Below, piece by piece: positions 35,167 through 47,386 of a stretch of DNA of 64,000 bases (its first letter is position 1; each line of letters opens with the position of its first letter). A model generated the notes under the pieces. That model was not told the DNA's origin, did not search any database, and saw nothing but the letters and a program-made list of their open reading frames with translations. Position numbers and translations under genes: made by a program. This DNA is from Zymoseptoria tritici IPO323 (Eukaryota; Ascomycota; Dothideomycetes; Mycosphaerellales; Mycosphaerellaceae): contig NC_018206.1 in NCBI RefSeq assembly GCF_000219625.1, positions 1,054,001-1,118,000 on the forward strand, given 5' to 3'.

Positions 35167-36272
35167 TCAATGTACATTGACCACAACCTCCTTCTCCGCC
35201 TGAGGTCCGCTCAACGCCCACCTGATCCCATCATGCATGACCTGATCCCAGTGAGCACTGGCAGAGAGCTTGTCTCCGAATCGTCGAAAGCCATGCGGCA
35301 CTCCCTTGAACAAGTGCACATTGGTCGGTACCCTACGAGGTGTCAGCAGTGATCCGGCACATGCGCAAAAAGCACGATAACATACCCATTCTCAGCCAGC
35401 AAACTCGCATACAGAAACGCCTCATCCCTCAAAGGATCCAATCCACAAATCCCCACCGTCGCGGGCGGCAGTCCCTCCACTTCCTGCCCTGTCGCAAGCC
35501 CAGGATTCGCTCGCCGATCGCTGGCGTCCGGAAGTTTCGGGTACGCGAGCCCGTTGAACAACCTCATCCTGCTCAATGGCAAGATCGGAGCGAATTCATT
35601 CTCCTTGTAAGACGACACCGTCGAGTCTTTCATCTGCGCTAGCAATGGACCGGCCAATTGCTCGTGCACGACACAGGGTATCATCAGGACCTGCCCTTTC
35701 AGACTCGAGTATGAAGGTTTGCCATCCCGCTGGAGCGTCTGTGCTAGTGCGGCGGAGAGATGGCCTCCTGCTGAGATACCTCCGATGACGATTTGCAAAG
35801 CATCGCCGCCGAAGTCGGAGGCGTTGGTGTATGCCCATTCGAAGGCTTCTTCGGCATCGAGCCAGGCGGCGGGAAAGACCCAGTCGGGCGTGTGCCGGTA
35901 ATTGACATTCAGAACTACCACATTGACATCGATCGCAATGCGAGCGCAAGCTGCGTCTTCGCTGTCGAGAGTGCCGAAGAGAAACCCGCCGCCGTGAAAG
36001 TGGATGTAGATGGGGAGCTTTTCGTCTTCTGGGAGAGAGCTGGAGCGATAGCTGCGAAGGGGAAGCGTTTCGCCGTCGGCTGTGGTGAGGGAGTGGTCTT
36101 TCATGAGAACTTTTGGTGCGAGGGTCTTCATCTCTTCGGAGGATACTTCTTCTCGACCGAGGTTGACGGTGGCTTTGAGATCTTCCACTGACTGCTCGCC
36201 GGGGTCTGGTAATGTCTTGAGGAGCTCGGAGAACTCCTCGCTGGCTCCGCCATATTGAGAGAAGTCGCACAT
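35167..36272 (-). CDS. Alpha/beta hydrolase fold-3 (hormone-sensitive-lipase-like) esterase
   Basis: Exons 36272-35386 and 35332-35167 give 350 residues. The oxyanion motif HFHGGGF (about residue 98), nucleophile elbow GGISAGGH (Ser at about 172), acid GLDPLRDE and, after splicing, the catalytic His in GVPHGF complete the triad. Without the intron (35333-35385) the frame ends before the His, which supports the splice model. An in-frame extension upstream to 36449 exists, but MCDFSQYGG at 36272 is the natural start. Likely a cytosolic carboxylesterase acting on short acyl or aromatic esters; substrate unknown. It ends 102 bases before nothing but repeat-rich DNA and is convergent with no gene. 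Confidence 0.9.
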
Positions 36273-36730
36273 GATGTATACCGGAGATGATGTTGCGAAG
36301 GTTGATGATATAGAGTCGTAAGGTGCGCTGAAGCTGAGGTAAAGGACGACCTCGGCCGTCGATCGTGGCGTGAACCTTCCACGATCGAGACCACGGACTT
36401 TTCTTCGTCGCTCTCCGTCATGGAACACACGCTGCCGGACGATGATCATGATTGGCCATCAATATAGACTGACAGACGAAACTAGACCATGACATGGATG
36501 TTTCCGAATGAGGCAAATTGTGGAGGCCGCATAAGCGTCCGTTCCAGAGCCAAGGCGATAGCTCCCTCGAAAGACACGACACCGTCTGAGACATTCGCGA
36601 GCTCCCCATCTACAACACTTCTCGAGCTGAGGATGAACAACACAATGACACCGCAACTATGTACCCGACCACGAGTTGGGTCCTCTTGCGTCGCCCACGC
36701 CTTTTCTCCCGGCACGACTCCCTTCCACTT
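36273..36730. other. Spacer between esterase and MFS permease
   Basis: 458 bases holding the esterase promoter and the permease 3' end; both genes run leftward. No other feature seen. Confidence 0.45.
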
Positions 36731-38547
36731 TCACAACGTATACCGAAACTGCTTATTAGTAACATCCGTCAAATCATCCTCATAAGCATGATCAAACGCC
36801 TCCCTCGTCCCCTCCCGGTCCCTCTTCCGATTCTCCCAGACACAAACAAAACGATACAGCACCGTCAGGGAAATCGCGAGAACCATCGTCGTGATCGTCG
36901 CGATCCAGCCCGTGGTGTAGTAGGGCGCTTCGGACTCGATGAAGAGGAGGGGGCCGACGAAGTTGCCTGATGAGGGAGCGTTAGCGGGTGACAGGTGCAT
37001 GAGAGGGAGGATGGGATGCGTAAGGACGAAAGGAGGGTAATGCGTACCGAGACAGTATCCCACGAAGATGCCGCTAGAACTAACGGAGCGTTTCGTGTAG
37101 CCGGCGAAGTTGGCGACGGAAAGACCCATGAGGACGGCGTAGCCTCCGCCATAGGAAGCGAGGATGTACACCGCAAAAAGGCGGCCACCCGTCGCATCAA
37201 TCGGGAGTTTCCACAACAACAGGCTCGCGAGCAAGGACACGCTACACGTCCCGACGACCATCCAACACCTCGCATTCTTCAACTTCATTGCAGCAAACGG
37301 CGCCATCAACTCAATCGTTCCGATGATCGCCCCCGCCGGCATGACGAGTAGAAGGGCTTCGAAACCGGAGAATCCGAGCTGATTGATGATAATGGGGATG
37401 AAAGTGCTGACGGGTCCGTTGATGAAGAGCATCGTGAAAGCTGTGGAGAATAAGATCCAGAATTTCAGGTCCAGAGCGAGTTCCTTGACTTGTCCGATTT
37501 TGAAGTGGGTGTTCCTGACGCCGGAGTTATTGGACCGCAGGCGTGCGACGGCGATGTATTTCTCCCGATCACTGAAGCCTTTTGCGCGGATCGGGTCTGG
37601 AGGCATACAGAACAAAATCACAAAGGACCAGAGAATCGTAATCGCGCCGGCGACGATGTACCTACACCGCCATCATTAGTCGCCACTCCCACCCTAATCC
37701 CTCCTCAAGGTGGTGTATACGAACATATACCGCCACGGACTCAACTGCCCCCGAATATGTCCCAACCCATAATTGATCAACGGCGAAAAGATACTCACGT
37801 ATCCCGTCGCGGAATACCAGATCCCCATGCGGAAGGCTTGTTCCGGTTTGCGGTACCAGCCGCCCACGACCATCATCCAGCCCGGGGAGACGCCGGCTTC
37901 GAGGAATCCGAGGAAGAAACGTTGGGCGTAGAGGCCTTGGTAGGTGGAGACGGCGGCGGTGCACATGAGGCCTGGAAGGGTTAGTGGTGGGAGGATGGGG
38001 CTGGGGAGGGTGGGAAGACTGACATGCTCCCCAGGCTATCACGATGCCGAACATGACTCGCTCGATGGGATATTTTTGGGAGAGGACGATGGCGGGATAG
38101 GCGCCGCAGATGAAGCCTAGGTAGAAGATGGCGGAGGACATGGAGTAGCGGTTTCCCGTTCGCAGTTTGAGGTCGTCTCGAAGGCCGAAGAGGGCCTGTG
38201 GTTGTCAGTCGATACCACTTCTCTCGCGGGATGGGACATTGGATGCCTACCGCTTGCGATAACATCGCTTTATCGTAATATTGCAATGCATATGTCAGGA
38301 CAAGGATGCTCAACAACTTGAAATCCACCTTCCGAAGCAGCTTTTTCTCCTCTTGAGGTGTCCATTCGAGAGGACCGTTGTAGACTGCGAGGACTTTCAT
38401 CGCTTCGTCGGTGTGTAGCGTGTCGACTTGGACGGTTTTCTCGAGGTCGTTGACGTCGCTCGTATTGGTCGGGATTTGTTGGAGGTTGGCTTTCTCATGG
38501 TGATGAATTTCCGAACCTGTCGTTGTGTGATTGATGTTGCCCGCCAT
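36731..38547 (-). CDS. MFS permease, Dal5/anion:cation symporter family
   Basis: Five exons (38547-38251, 38195-38024, 37971-37731, 37661-37048, 36966-36731) join in frame to 519 residues with about 12 helices. The N-terminal motif KVDFKLLSILVLTYALQYYDK, the loop FLGFLEAGVSPGWMMVVGGWYRKPEQAFR and the mid-region PDDPxxAKGFSDREK-like stretch (here PPDPIRAKGFSDREK) are typical of the Dal5/Tna1 group that takes up allantoate, nicotinate, pantothenate and related acids. The third intron removes 69 bases with a GACTAAT branch site. The first ATG of the frame, 38547, follows a GTG-led extension that I reject. Exact substrate is not inferable. Confidence 0.9.
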
Positions 38548-39145
38548 GGCTGTTGTGCAATCTCGTTCAATCTGAACCAAGTACAGTGCTGTTGTCACCT
38601 ACAGGAGAGGAGAAAAGAAATGTTGGACCAAGTCGAAGGATGAACTCCCTTCTTCAAGAATCTACAAGCGAGCGATCGCCGCAACGACATGCAGTCCTGT
38701 ACATCCATCGGCTTTGAAATGCAGATACATAGCCGATCCCCCTCATCTCTGAGAATCCTCAAGCGAGTCGTCTCATACATTTGGAAAGGTCAAGGTCACT
38801 GCAGCAGCTCAGCAGCTCAGGCGTTCCGGCTTGGTATGAGCGGGGAAGAGCTTGGTGCTTCTTAGTGGTAGCCGCATCGGTCGCCGGTGGAAAAGACGCC
38901 GACTTACTGTGTTGGAAGAGAATTCGTCTGGTATGTTAAAGATCTAGACCGAGTGAGGTGAGTTGTGTGAGAAGAGTGCGTTTGAACATTTCGAGGTCGG
39001 TGTGAACGAAAGCAGAGCAGCAAACCTTTGAGTATTCCGCTTGATTCGATATGGAGTGATCGCAAGCTTACTCCAGTCGCGGTGAGCTCGTCCTCACGCC
39101 CAGGAAAGCTCGATACCCACTTCACGACGATACCGTCTCATCCGA
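38548..39145. other. Spacer between permease and receptor gene
   Basis: About 600 bases including the permease promoter. No RNA gene, repeat or plausible coding frame. Confidence 0.45.
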
Positions 39146-40577
39146 TCAAAACACATTCGATCCCGGTCGCCGGAAAACAGGCGGTGGACTACTCGAACGC
39201 ATGCGAGAGCCATCGAACTCATCCGAAATTCGCTCCGGTCCGCCGGTAATCTCAGTAACCACTCTGAGGTTGAAGTCACCTCGCATTGGCCTCTCAAGCA
39301 AGATCGGATCCACGCAGTTGTCCCACGATGGCTTTCGCTCGTGGTGCGCGTTAGTGAAGTCGTCCATGCATAGATCATCGCAGCTATCTGCAGTTACGGA
39401 CTGCATCGTAATGGTCCGAGTGTGGGTAATGCCGTGGCTTCCGGAGTGATTCTGGTTCCAGTCCGTTGATGCTTTCGCGCTCAGTGGTGGCATCTTGGGC
39501 ATTGTGTCGCTGAGGAGCTTTTCGCGGGTGAGTGTGTAGCTGTGACAGAAATGTCAGTTGAGCGTCGTGAGGAGTAGTATGGACGCTGCACAACTTACAG
39601 CAGCGAGTCGACCCAGCCGCAAGACGTCATGAGCGAGCCGGCGATGACCAGGAAGAGATCACTTGGGTTCTGACCATTCCGTGACATGGACCACATCCGT
39701 CCAGCGGAAAGAGGAAGGGTGAGAAGCACGTAGGCAAATGGGTAGAGGACCATATTCATGGTGATGCGATTAAGTGCTTTGACAGTCCTGGCGTTTGAGC
39801 TGTTGGGAGGAAGTTCGCCGTTGACCGTCACGCTCTGTGTCTTCTTGCGGAGGGCGTAGAACGTGGTGAGGTAGATGAGAATGGTTCCGAACTCGATCGC
39901 AAAGACCCAGACGTACTGGTGGACAAGACGTCAGAATAAGCGAAAGAGAGAGCGAGATGAGCAGGACCTACATGACACCAGAGTCGTTCATGCTCATATG
40001 CCGAAGACACCCAACACCAGGCTCCGGCTCGAACAAAGTACGTCTCCCGATGAAGGGCGATGCCGATGAACGTCAAGAAGAGCGTCAGCACCCACACTCC
40101 GGCGATCAGTCCAGCAAAGACCTTGCTGCTGATCCGCATGCCCAATGCTGCGGTGTAGTAGGTGTGGAGAGCGATCGCCAGGACGAAGAAGCCACTGCTG
40201 ACATCTCCAGATTGTAGCAGCCAACCTTGGGCAAAGCAGGCCGGGGATGGCGCCAGGATGTGGCCTTTGCGGTACCAATGCCAGCTGATGAGGAAAGATG
40301 CACCCTGCTGGAGGTCCGCGATGAGGAGATTGAGGACCAGGACGATGTATTGGTTGTAGCCGATGCCGATGACTTTGTTACAGTATCGGCGCCAGGTGAC
40401 GATTCTCAAGGTGATGAAGATGATGAGAGCAGAGGTGCTGGCCACGGAGAGAGTCGCAAAGATGGCGATGGGGATCAGGCCGATGCGCAGACTGGAGGAG
40501 AGCTCGGGCAGGCTGTAGGGCGGAGGGAAGTAGTCGTGGCCGTCGAGATGAATGAGTGGCGAGTATGGGTCTGGCAT
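39146..40577 (-). CDS. Fungal seven-transmembrane receptor (GPCR), cAMP/Git3-like
   Basis: Three exons (40577-39972, 39915-39599, 39539-39146) encode 438 residues. Helix 1 starts at about residue 33 (RIGLIPIAIFATLSVASTSALIIF). Helix 3 region has a conserved Cys (PACFAQGWLLQ) and helices 2-7 are evenly spaced. Helix 7 ends CGWVDSLLYTLTREKLL, the usual turn into the C-terminal tail. The tail of about 120 residues is Ser/Thr-rich. This layout fits the fungal receptor class resembling cAMP receptors and Git3. The third exon is joined by a CT|C codon at the membrane border. It faces an FAD oxidase gene across a 1.3 kb divergent spacer. Ligand unknown. Confidence 0.82.
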
Positions 40578-41852
40578 GGTCGGGAGAGGCGGAAAGAACG
40601 ACGGTCAGCGTGGCATTGGGTGGATGCGTGCGGACTTCATTCGACGAAGTGAAGTGCCGGCCGGCTGTCTTGCCGAGGAGAGTCGAAGTTCTTGGTGAAG
40701 GCGAATGTGGACGGGAGGATCGTGCTCGATGACGGGAGATGATGGCTCGAACTAGTGGAGTGTGAGTGTGAGTATGAGGGTCGAGTCTGGTCAAGACCGC
40801 GTTGGACGTTGAAGCGCTGACTTTCGCCACGTGTAGAGGTTTCCTGAGGTAGTTCTATGTGAGTTGAGTTCGGGCAGTGATGCCATCCGACATGCGAAAG
40901 CGAAGCGACTACCTAGAACTAAGGTACCCAGGGCAGGCAGAGTTCAAAGATGCAATTTGCCGTGTCAATCACAACAGCCGGTAGTTCTAAGGTACTCCCA
41001 CCTGAACCCTCTACACAGTGAGGCGAGTGGACTTCCTACATCGCCAATGGACGCACCTCATCAAGCAAAAGACAAGACGCGCGAGAAGCAGAAGCTTCGC
41101 CGTGTTGAACTCAAGCAGGAACGACCTCGAAATGCCCGCGAGCCATTGGCCGACAGTGGTGTCCCAAATTAGCAGACCACGGTCGATGTCCATCCTGGTT
41201 GTCAGCAATCAGCGCGACCAGGACCACAATGGGAACATCAGATCTCGTGATGAGAGGAAAGTGAACGGAAAAAGAAATTCGGCGAGATCATGGGAGAACT
41301 TCGCGTTTGTCGGGTTGATTGATGGCACATGACCAAGTAAGAAATACATGCCTCAGGCCTCACCAACCAGATCAGTCGAACTTCCAGACCTTTCCCTTTC
41401 CTCCCTCTCCTTTTCTTCATCCTCGCCATGCCACCGAGCTCCCGGGGTCCCATCCCTTCAAATTCCAGTGCATACGAAGGCCCGGAGAGCCGACCACCAA
41501 GGTCGTGAACTTGTGATGCATCGATCAGCAGACCGCCCGGATCTGTGGGTATGATGAAATCGGACCGTCGGACTGGCCTCCCCCTTGGCAAGATAGGCCA
41601 ATTCCAATGCCTGCCGATGCGTCTGCCCTTGCATACCACCACGTCTAGATCGCTTCGGCACATGGCGGTCTGGCATGAAGACAGGGATGAACCGCACTTT
41701 AGCCTCAACTATGATGCGCTTCCTTCGAATCACTCATCTTTATCAGATCGATACCCTGCAGTATCAATGAGTGCATGAATGCACCTCTGTTCCCTCCTCC
41801 TCCTCCTTCTTTCCCTCCAACATCATTGTTCGCTTGAACATTGTCGCTCAAA
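40578..41852. other. 1.27 kb divergent promoter region
   Basis: This lies between the receptor and oxidase genes, with pyrimidine-rich stretches near 41390-41430 and 41790-41820 just before the oxidase start, as in many fungal promoters. Frames on both strands look random. Confidence 0.45.
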
Positions 41853-43659
41853 ATGGTCCTCCCAGTCGAGAATCCGACCAAGTCCTACTGGATCGAGGCT
41901 GCCCACTCTCCTCTTCGTGATTTTCAATCAACGCCAGATCTCCCAACCGAAGCCGATGTCGTGATTGTTGGAAGTGGTTATACTGGAGCAACGGCCGCAT
42001 ACTGGATTCACAAGGTCAGTCTTGACAGGAGCGATCCATTCATCTCATCCAATACTGATCAACGACATCAAGTACACCCAAAATGCCGAGACGAGACCTC
42101 GGGTCGTCATGCTCGAGGCCGGCGAGATCTGTGGCCGTGCAACCGGGAGAAATGGTAACACACCCGTCTGGACGATTTCCTGAAGAGTCGCTGAATCACG
42201 TCACAGGTGGTCAACTGAGACCTCACGCATACTCGCGATATCCCATCTGGAAAGAGCGTTTCGGCTCCGACGGCGCCATGGAACTCATCCGCCACGAGAT
42301 GGCACACCTGGATGCTTTCAAAGAGCTCGCCGACGAGGAAGACATCGCCAAGGAAGTCTGCCTCGCATTCGGAGAGACCTTCGACGCTGCTATGACTGAG
42401 GAGGCATTGGCTCGTCTGTTTGCCGCTTACAAGCAGATGAAACTTGACAGAGGCATCGACGATCCTGTCGTTCGTGTATGCCGCAAGATCGACGATCCAA
42501 AAGAAGCCGAGGACTTTTCACAGATGAAGGGAGCACTGGGCGCCATTGTGCATCCCACCGGGCAGATGTATGTCGATGAACAACGATCTGGCCTTTGTCT
42601 CAACTGACTGACACGACAACTCTCAGCTGGCCGTACAAATTTGTCCACGCTCTGCTTCGCATCATACTGGACACGGGAATCTTGAATCTACAAGCTCACA
42701 CCCCAGTGCAAACCATCTCCGAGCAAGACGTCGACGGTTTTGTGACCGTCCAGACCGACCGCGGCAGCATCAAGACTCGTGCTGTCGTACACGCCACCAA
42801 TCGCTGGGCATCCCATCTCCTCCCCGAGTTTCAAAAGTGCATCGTCCCCAGCCGTGCTTCTTTGGCAGCCATCAAAGCTCCCGAATACTTCATCAAGCAC
42901 ACCGGCTCTCAGCACTTCGATGCCGCCATCAACGTGAGTTTCCATCCCTACCATCATCCTGCACACTGAGTGCTAATGCTTCCGCAGAACTACCACCTCC
43001 AAATCCCACCACCCTTCAACACCATCATCCTCGGCGGCGTGCGCAAAGTCCTCTGTCAGCACCCGGAGGAATGCTACAACAACGACAAAGACGACAAGTA
43101 CTTCCCTGGAGTGGTGGAGTACTGCGAGACGTGGGCAAGGCGAGATATTCTCGATTGGCCGCAGAATGAGTCTGGTGAACTTGCTCTTCCAGCGACTGAA
43201 GGCGGGTGTTGGACTGGGAGTGAGTTGCCTCTGATGATCACATCTTTGATATTGAACAACGACTGATCGACTGTATCTAGCCTACGGCACATCAACCGAC
43301 TCCTTCCCCTTCGTCGGTCCTGTGCCCAACAGGGCAGGACACTTCGTGGCAGCCGGCTTCAACGGGCACGGTACGTCATCCCACCCTTCACGCTCCTTCC
43401 CTCACGCTGACAAATCCCAGGCATGCCACGCATCCTCCTCTCCACAGCACACATCGTCCCCCTCGTCCTCGAATCTCTCGGTCAGGAACACACAGCTCCC
43501 AAATTGGTGGAGAACTATCCACCCCTCCCGGGACCATTCCACGCTACGGCCGAGCGGATCGAAAAATTGGCGAAGACGGTCGACTTGGAAGCCAAAGCGC
43601 ATGCGTATTGCAAGCAGTGTGAGGAGAGTGCGCAGAAGGAATTCTGTCAGAAGTGGTAG
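41853..43659 (+). CDS. FAD-dependent oxidoreductase, DAO family
   Basis: Seven exons (41853-42014, 42073-42154, 42207-42567, 42627-42933, 42988-43219, 43281-43370, 43421-43659) join in frame to 490 residues. The dinucleotide fold ADVVIVGSGYTGATAAYW (residues about 34-51), the second glycine motif MLEAGEICGRATGRNGGQLRPHAY, and the C-terminal FAD-contact segment DSFPFVGPVP with NGHGMPRILLS are those of the DadA/DAO group. These flavoenzymes oxidise amines or amino acids, probably in the cytosol since no signal peptide is present. The last exon is rich in Cys and charged residues. Substrate is not inferable. It ends 232 bases from a convergent membrane-protein gene. Confidence 0.9.
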
Positions 43660-43891
43660 GATTTCGGAACGGAGTCGGCGGGAATATTCATTTGTGCGTA
43701 AATCTAGGCTTGGGTGAGTGAGGGAGGCAGTCAGTGAGTGGTGTTGCAGGCGTAGCGTATATACATTTAGAAGTAGACATGTTATGTATGAAATAATCGG
43801 CACATGGACCCATCGAAAGACCACATAATTCTTTTCCTCCCATGCCGCCAGACCCCCAGTACAATCTGCATCATATTCAACCTCCATCTTC

Positions 43892-45692
43892 TCAATCAAT
43901 AGCATCCTTCACCCCTCCTCCATCCCTCCTCCCAGCAGGCAACACATCCAAATCCTCACTCGCCGGCTCCTTCGGCACCATCCGAATCAAACACACCATA
44001 GCCGGCAACGCGACCACAAAAACCGCACAGTTGACATAAAACGCCGTCCTCGGATCCGCTCCGGCTCCCGAGTTGATCCCATAACTCACCGCTTGGCCCG
44101 CCGTCTCAAACGCCCTAAAAAGTCCACCTTGTCGGGAACTCGCTTTTACATCCGTGGAAAAGGTTCCGAGAATCCAGTAGAGGGAGAGTTGGCACCAGTA
44201 GGATGTGACGTAGATTAATAAGCAGGGGGCGTAGGCGCGGAACCAGTGGGCGGTGTCGAGTTTGTAGTCTAAAGCGGTTTTGCCGGCGCCGAAATTGGAG
44301 TACTCGATTCCGATCCAGATGAAACAGGCGATGTTCGGGAGGGTCCAGCAGATGAAGGAGAGCCAGGCGCGGGTCTTTTGGGAGAAGCGCGTCCAGTCGA
44401 GGAGGCGGCCGTAGATTAGGACGGAGGGGATTGTTACGGATGCTGTGAGGGGGTGGTCAGAGGTGAATCGGTGGTGCAAGGCTGAGGGAGGGAGGCAGGG
44501 AGGAGGGGAGGGAGTGAAGGAGGGGGTGAGGTACGTACGGACGAGGAGGGAGGCTAGTGCGCGGGCTCGCACGGAGAAGTGGATGGAGAGGTAGGTGCTC
44601 ATTGTGCCGCCGCAGAAGAAGGAGTAAAAGGCGGGGATGGCGACGAGCCAGGTCTGAGATGGAAAGTCAGTGGGTGTGTTGGTGTGGAGGGGAGGCGTTT
44701 GGCATTACCTTCTTCCGCTGGAGATGCTGCCAGAGTGCGATGAACTCTTGTTTCCAGGATGCCGACTCGGAGACTGGAACGGTCTCGCCGTTGCTGCGTC
44801 GCACTTTCCTCGTCGACGAGAGCAGTAGAGCCCAGATGATGCCAGTGCATTCGAATCCCACGAAGATGAGATATGTGCTCCATGCGATTCCGCCGGCTTT
44901 GGATCGTGTGTAGTTGTTTGAGAAATTGACGGCTCCGCCGAGGACGCTGCCGGTGTTGCGCATGGCGGACCAGATGCCTGGTCAGTGGTCAGCAGTGATT
45001 CTCATTTGTTCGCTGTGGTCTCTCTGCACTCACCCAAGTACAGCCCTCTGTCATCTTGCAGCGGATATGACAGCATTGCAGTTGCCTCAGCGACATACAG
45101 CAGTCCAGATGTCGCTCCGGTCAGAATCTGTCCTCAGCCATGGTCAGCGCATGTCGACTGTCCTTCTCTCGAAGCCTTGCCGCATACACTCGCCAGCAGC
45201 AGATACACCTGCTGCTTGTACTTGGCATTCACATAGTATGCCGAGCCCTTCAACGGCATGACAGCCGCGGCGATGATGCACGACCATTTGATGCCCAGCT
45301 TGTTGATCAGCGGGCCTCCGCACAGAGCCACCAGACATCCCGCGCTGTAGCTCAGTGCCAATGCGAGGTTGGCCAGGTATGGAGTTCGCAGACCGCCGCC
45401 GCCGAGATTCGAGATGGCGTCTGACATTGCCGGACCGACGAATGACAACCTTGATGGACGATTCATGTCAGTCGAGCGCATTGGACATGCTGATGCGAGG
45501 CAGAACGTACGCTCCCAGCAGTATCATCTGCAACAGCACGCTCCGATAGAACATCTTCAATGACCACGGCATCTTCGTCTGCTGTACTTCGCCTTGCCGA
45601 AAGCCACTCTCAGCGACACTGGCATTCGTCGTGACATGCACCAACTTGCTGCTGCTGGCACCTCCGTAATCATCCGCGCCGTTCGTGGTCAT
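43892..45692 (-). CDS. UNC93-like (DUF895-type) membrane transporter
   Basis: Six exons (45692-45511, 45449-45188, 45127-45034, 44977-44709, 44653-44539, 44442-43892) join in frame to 490 residues. The start MTTNGADD is followed by helix 1 (YRSVLLQMILLGALSFVGPAMSDAISNLGGGG), the hallmark N-terminal region of the fungal UNC93-like MFS group, then NFSNNYTRSKAGGIAWSTYLIFVGFECTG and a C-terminal half with RAYAPCLLIYVTSYWCQLSLYW and FETAGQAVSYGINS. About 11 helices are visible. Role in ascomycetes is unknown; ion or small-molecule transport is inferred. Intron 5 (44443-44538) is longer than the rest and lies in a poly-GGGA/TCCC tract. Confidence 0.87.
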
Positions 45693-46491
45693 CGTGAGTG
45701 GTGAGGCGGTGTTAAAAGTCAGGCGGAGAAACAACACGACGCGGGGAGAGCGAAGCTTTCAGTTCAGACCTCGTTTGCTCAAGGATGTACCAACACCCAT
45801 TTGCCGTATCGGTGACGGAAGCACCAGCGCATTATTTTGGCCTATCTTCGGGCTGGCAATCCTGGGATCTGCGGCCTTGCTAGCGGTATCAGTCATGCGA
45901 CTTTTCCCCGGTATGCGATCCATACATCCATGCCCACGCCCGTGTTAGTGTTCACGAAGCTTGTGGGGGTCTGCAAGCATATCGCGGCAAGCGCAGGGTG
46001 GGAGGCGGTCGGCGATTGGCTGCATGATGAAGAGGGTCGAATGAACAATCTTTCTGGCGGAACTCATTTTTCTGGCAGAACTTATTTTGAACGTGGATGG
46101 AGGAGAACCCCGGGGGTCTTGCTGGTGTGATTACCGTGATGGTCCCGAAAATGCTGGGTTATTTGGCTTCTCCCTCGACGAGCTCATGATATCATGCCGA
46201 CGGGAGTTTGCTCAGACGGAAGTCTCTCACGGTAATTCTGGCATCGCATACGATGGGCCGTCCAATTCGCATCGCCCGCAAAGTCACAGCGCGACGGACG
46301 TTCGGATCTGATGAGTAACATGATGAATGTAGAGGATGCTGCGAGAAGATGAGGACAGTCAAGAAGATGGAAGGGTTTGATTCGGGCTGTGGTCTTGGCA
46401 TTCTGGTCTTCCAAAAAGCGGAGAAGCATCCGATGAATCCACGAATGCTATCACCACAAGACATGTTCCTTGCCATCTCCCGGCGACCCTG
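45693..46491. other. Spacer upstream of UNC93-like gene
   Basis: 800 bases between the UNC93-like gene and the large transposon; its promoter must be here. No gene, no RIP signature, no repeat seen. Confidence 0.45.
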
Positions 46492-46499
46492 CTGATGGC
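46492..46499. repeat. Left 8-bp target duplication CTGATGGC
   Basis: CTGATGGC precedes GGCTGTGTC and occurs again exactly after GACACAGCC at 54320-54327. Confidence 0.9.
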
Positions 46500-46509
46500 G
46501 GCTGTGTCT

Positions 46510-46828
46510 ACAATAAGGCAGGTTCGGATCCTCTGTGTCAAAATACATGTTCTCGACTCTCGAATTTCTATAAGTCCACTCGACGTTGTCTAATTAATTT
46601 ATGTCGAATCCTCTATGCATTTTGTCCGGGAAAGTTCGAAGTGTATATATATACGCATAGAAACAGAGTCGATGTGTATACATTATTACTATACATTTGC
46701 ATGTTAAAATTTAGATAGCAAAGGCGAGGAACAATAGCGACGCTTAGAGAGCGGGCAAGAGCGGGTATCGAAGTTACTACTAGGACGCGATGTTAAGTAA
46801 CATAAGTTATCCGAACCTGCCTTATTGT
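46510..46828. mobile_element. MITE-like insert 1, 319 bp with 20-bp inverted repeats
   Basis: ACAATAAGGCAGGTTCGGAT at 46510-46529 is perfectly inverted at 46809-46828. The interior is AT-rich and non-coding. No direct target duplication is apparent; the outer ACAAT is shared with the host terminal repeat. Confidence 0.7.
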
Positions 46829-46846
46829 TAGGGAGGTTTAAATAGC

Positions 46847-47312
46847 CCACCCCGCTAAATTCGAAACTTTTCCCGAATCTATAGGAACGGCAGCGAGAGC
46901 GGCGTCTACAACATGCGGGAAAGAGCCTCGTGCATTCTTTCTGTTTATAATATGCTATAATAATATCGTAGGCAATCTCTAGCTGCAAGATTATTTACTA
47001 GGCTGTCCTCGTCGTCGCGACGCGATCTACCTTTATGCCGAAGTACCGAAGTTCGACGTTCGACGTTTAAACTTTAAATTTTACGATCTAGCAGCGAGAT
47101 ATAAAATGTAAAATGCGACGACTTTCGAGGGTATAAATTTATTTCTATTATAATAACAAATAAATTTAGAAGGCAGGCCAAACTGTGTAAAGGCTCGCGG
47201 CGACCTAGGGAGCCTACGACCGGCAGTCGGGCGCCGCGCTATACGAAAAGGCGACAGTCTGCAGAGTGTTCGATTCTACGAATTCGTAAAACGTTCGAAT
47301 TTGGCGGGGTGG
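46847..47312. mobile_element. MITE-like insert 2, 466 bp with 19-bp inverted repeats
   Basis: CCACCCCGCTAAATTCGAA (46847-46865) is inverted at 47294-47312 with one T/C difference. Both inserts share boundaries that are inverted copies of host bases (CCACC/GGTGG here), and no direct duplication is evident. Non-coding. Confidence 0.65.
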
Positions 47313-47386
47313 ATCGCGGCCCATATGACTAAGTAGGTCACTACACCTCATTTCTCGTTTCTTTAATAACACCACCACTACTATTG

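Larger units (their letters stand above)
46500..47358 (+). repeat. Left terminal inverted repeat, split by two inserts
   Basis: Segments 46500-46515, about 46829-46853 and 47313-47358 together match the reverse complement of 54237-54319. The right copy is continuous, so the left was interrupted later or the right was shortened. Differences within the matched blocks are mostly C/T and G/A. Confidence 0.75.
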
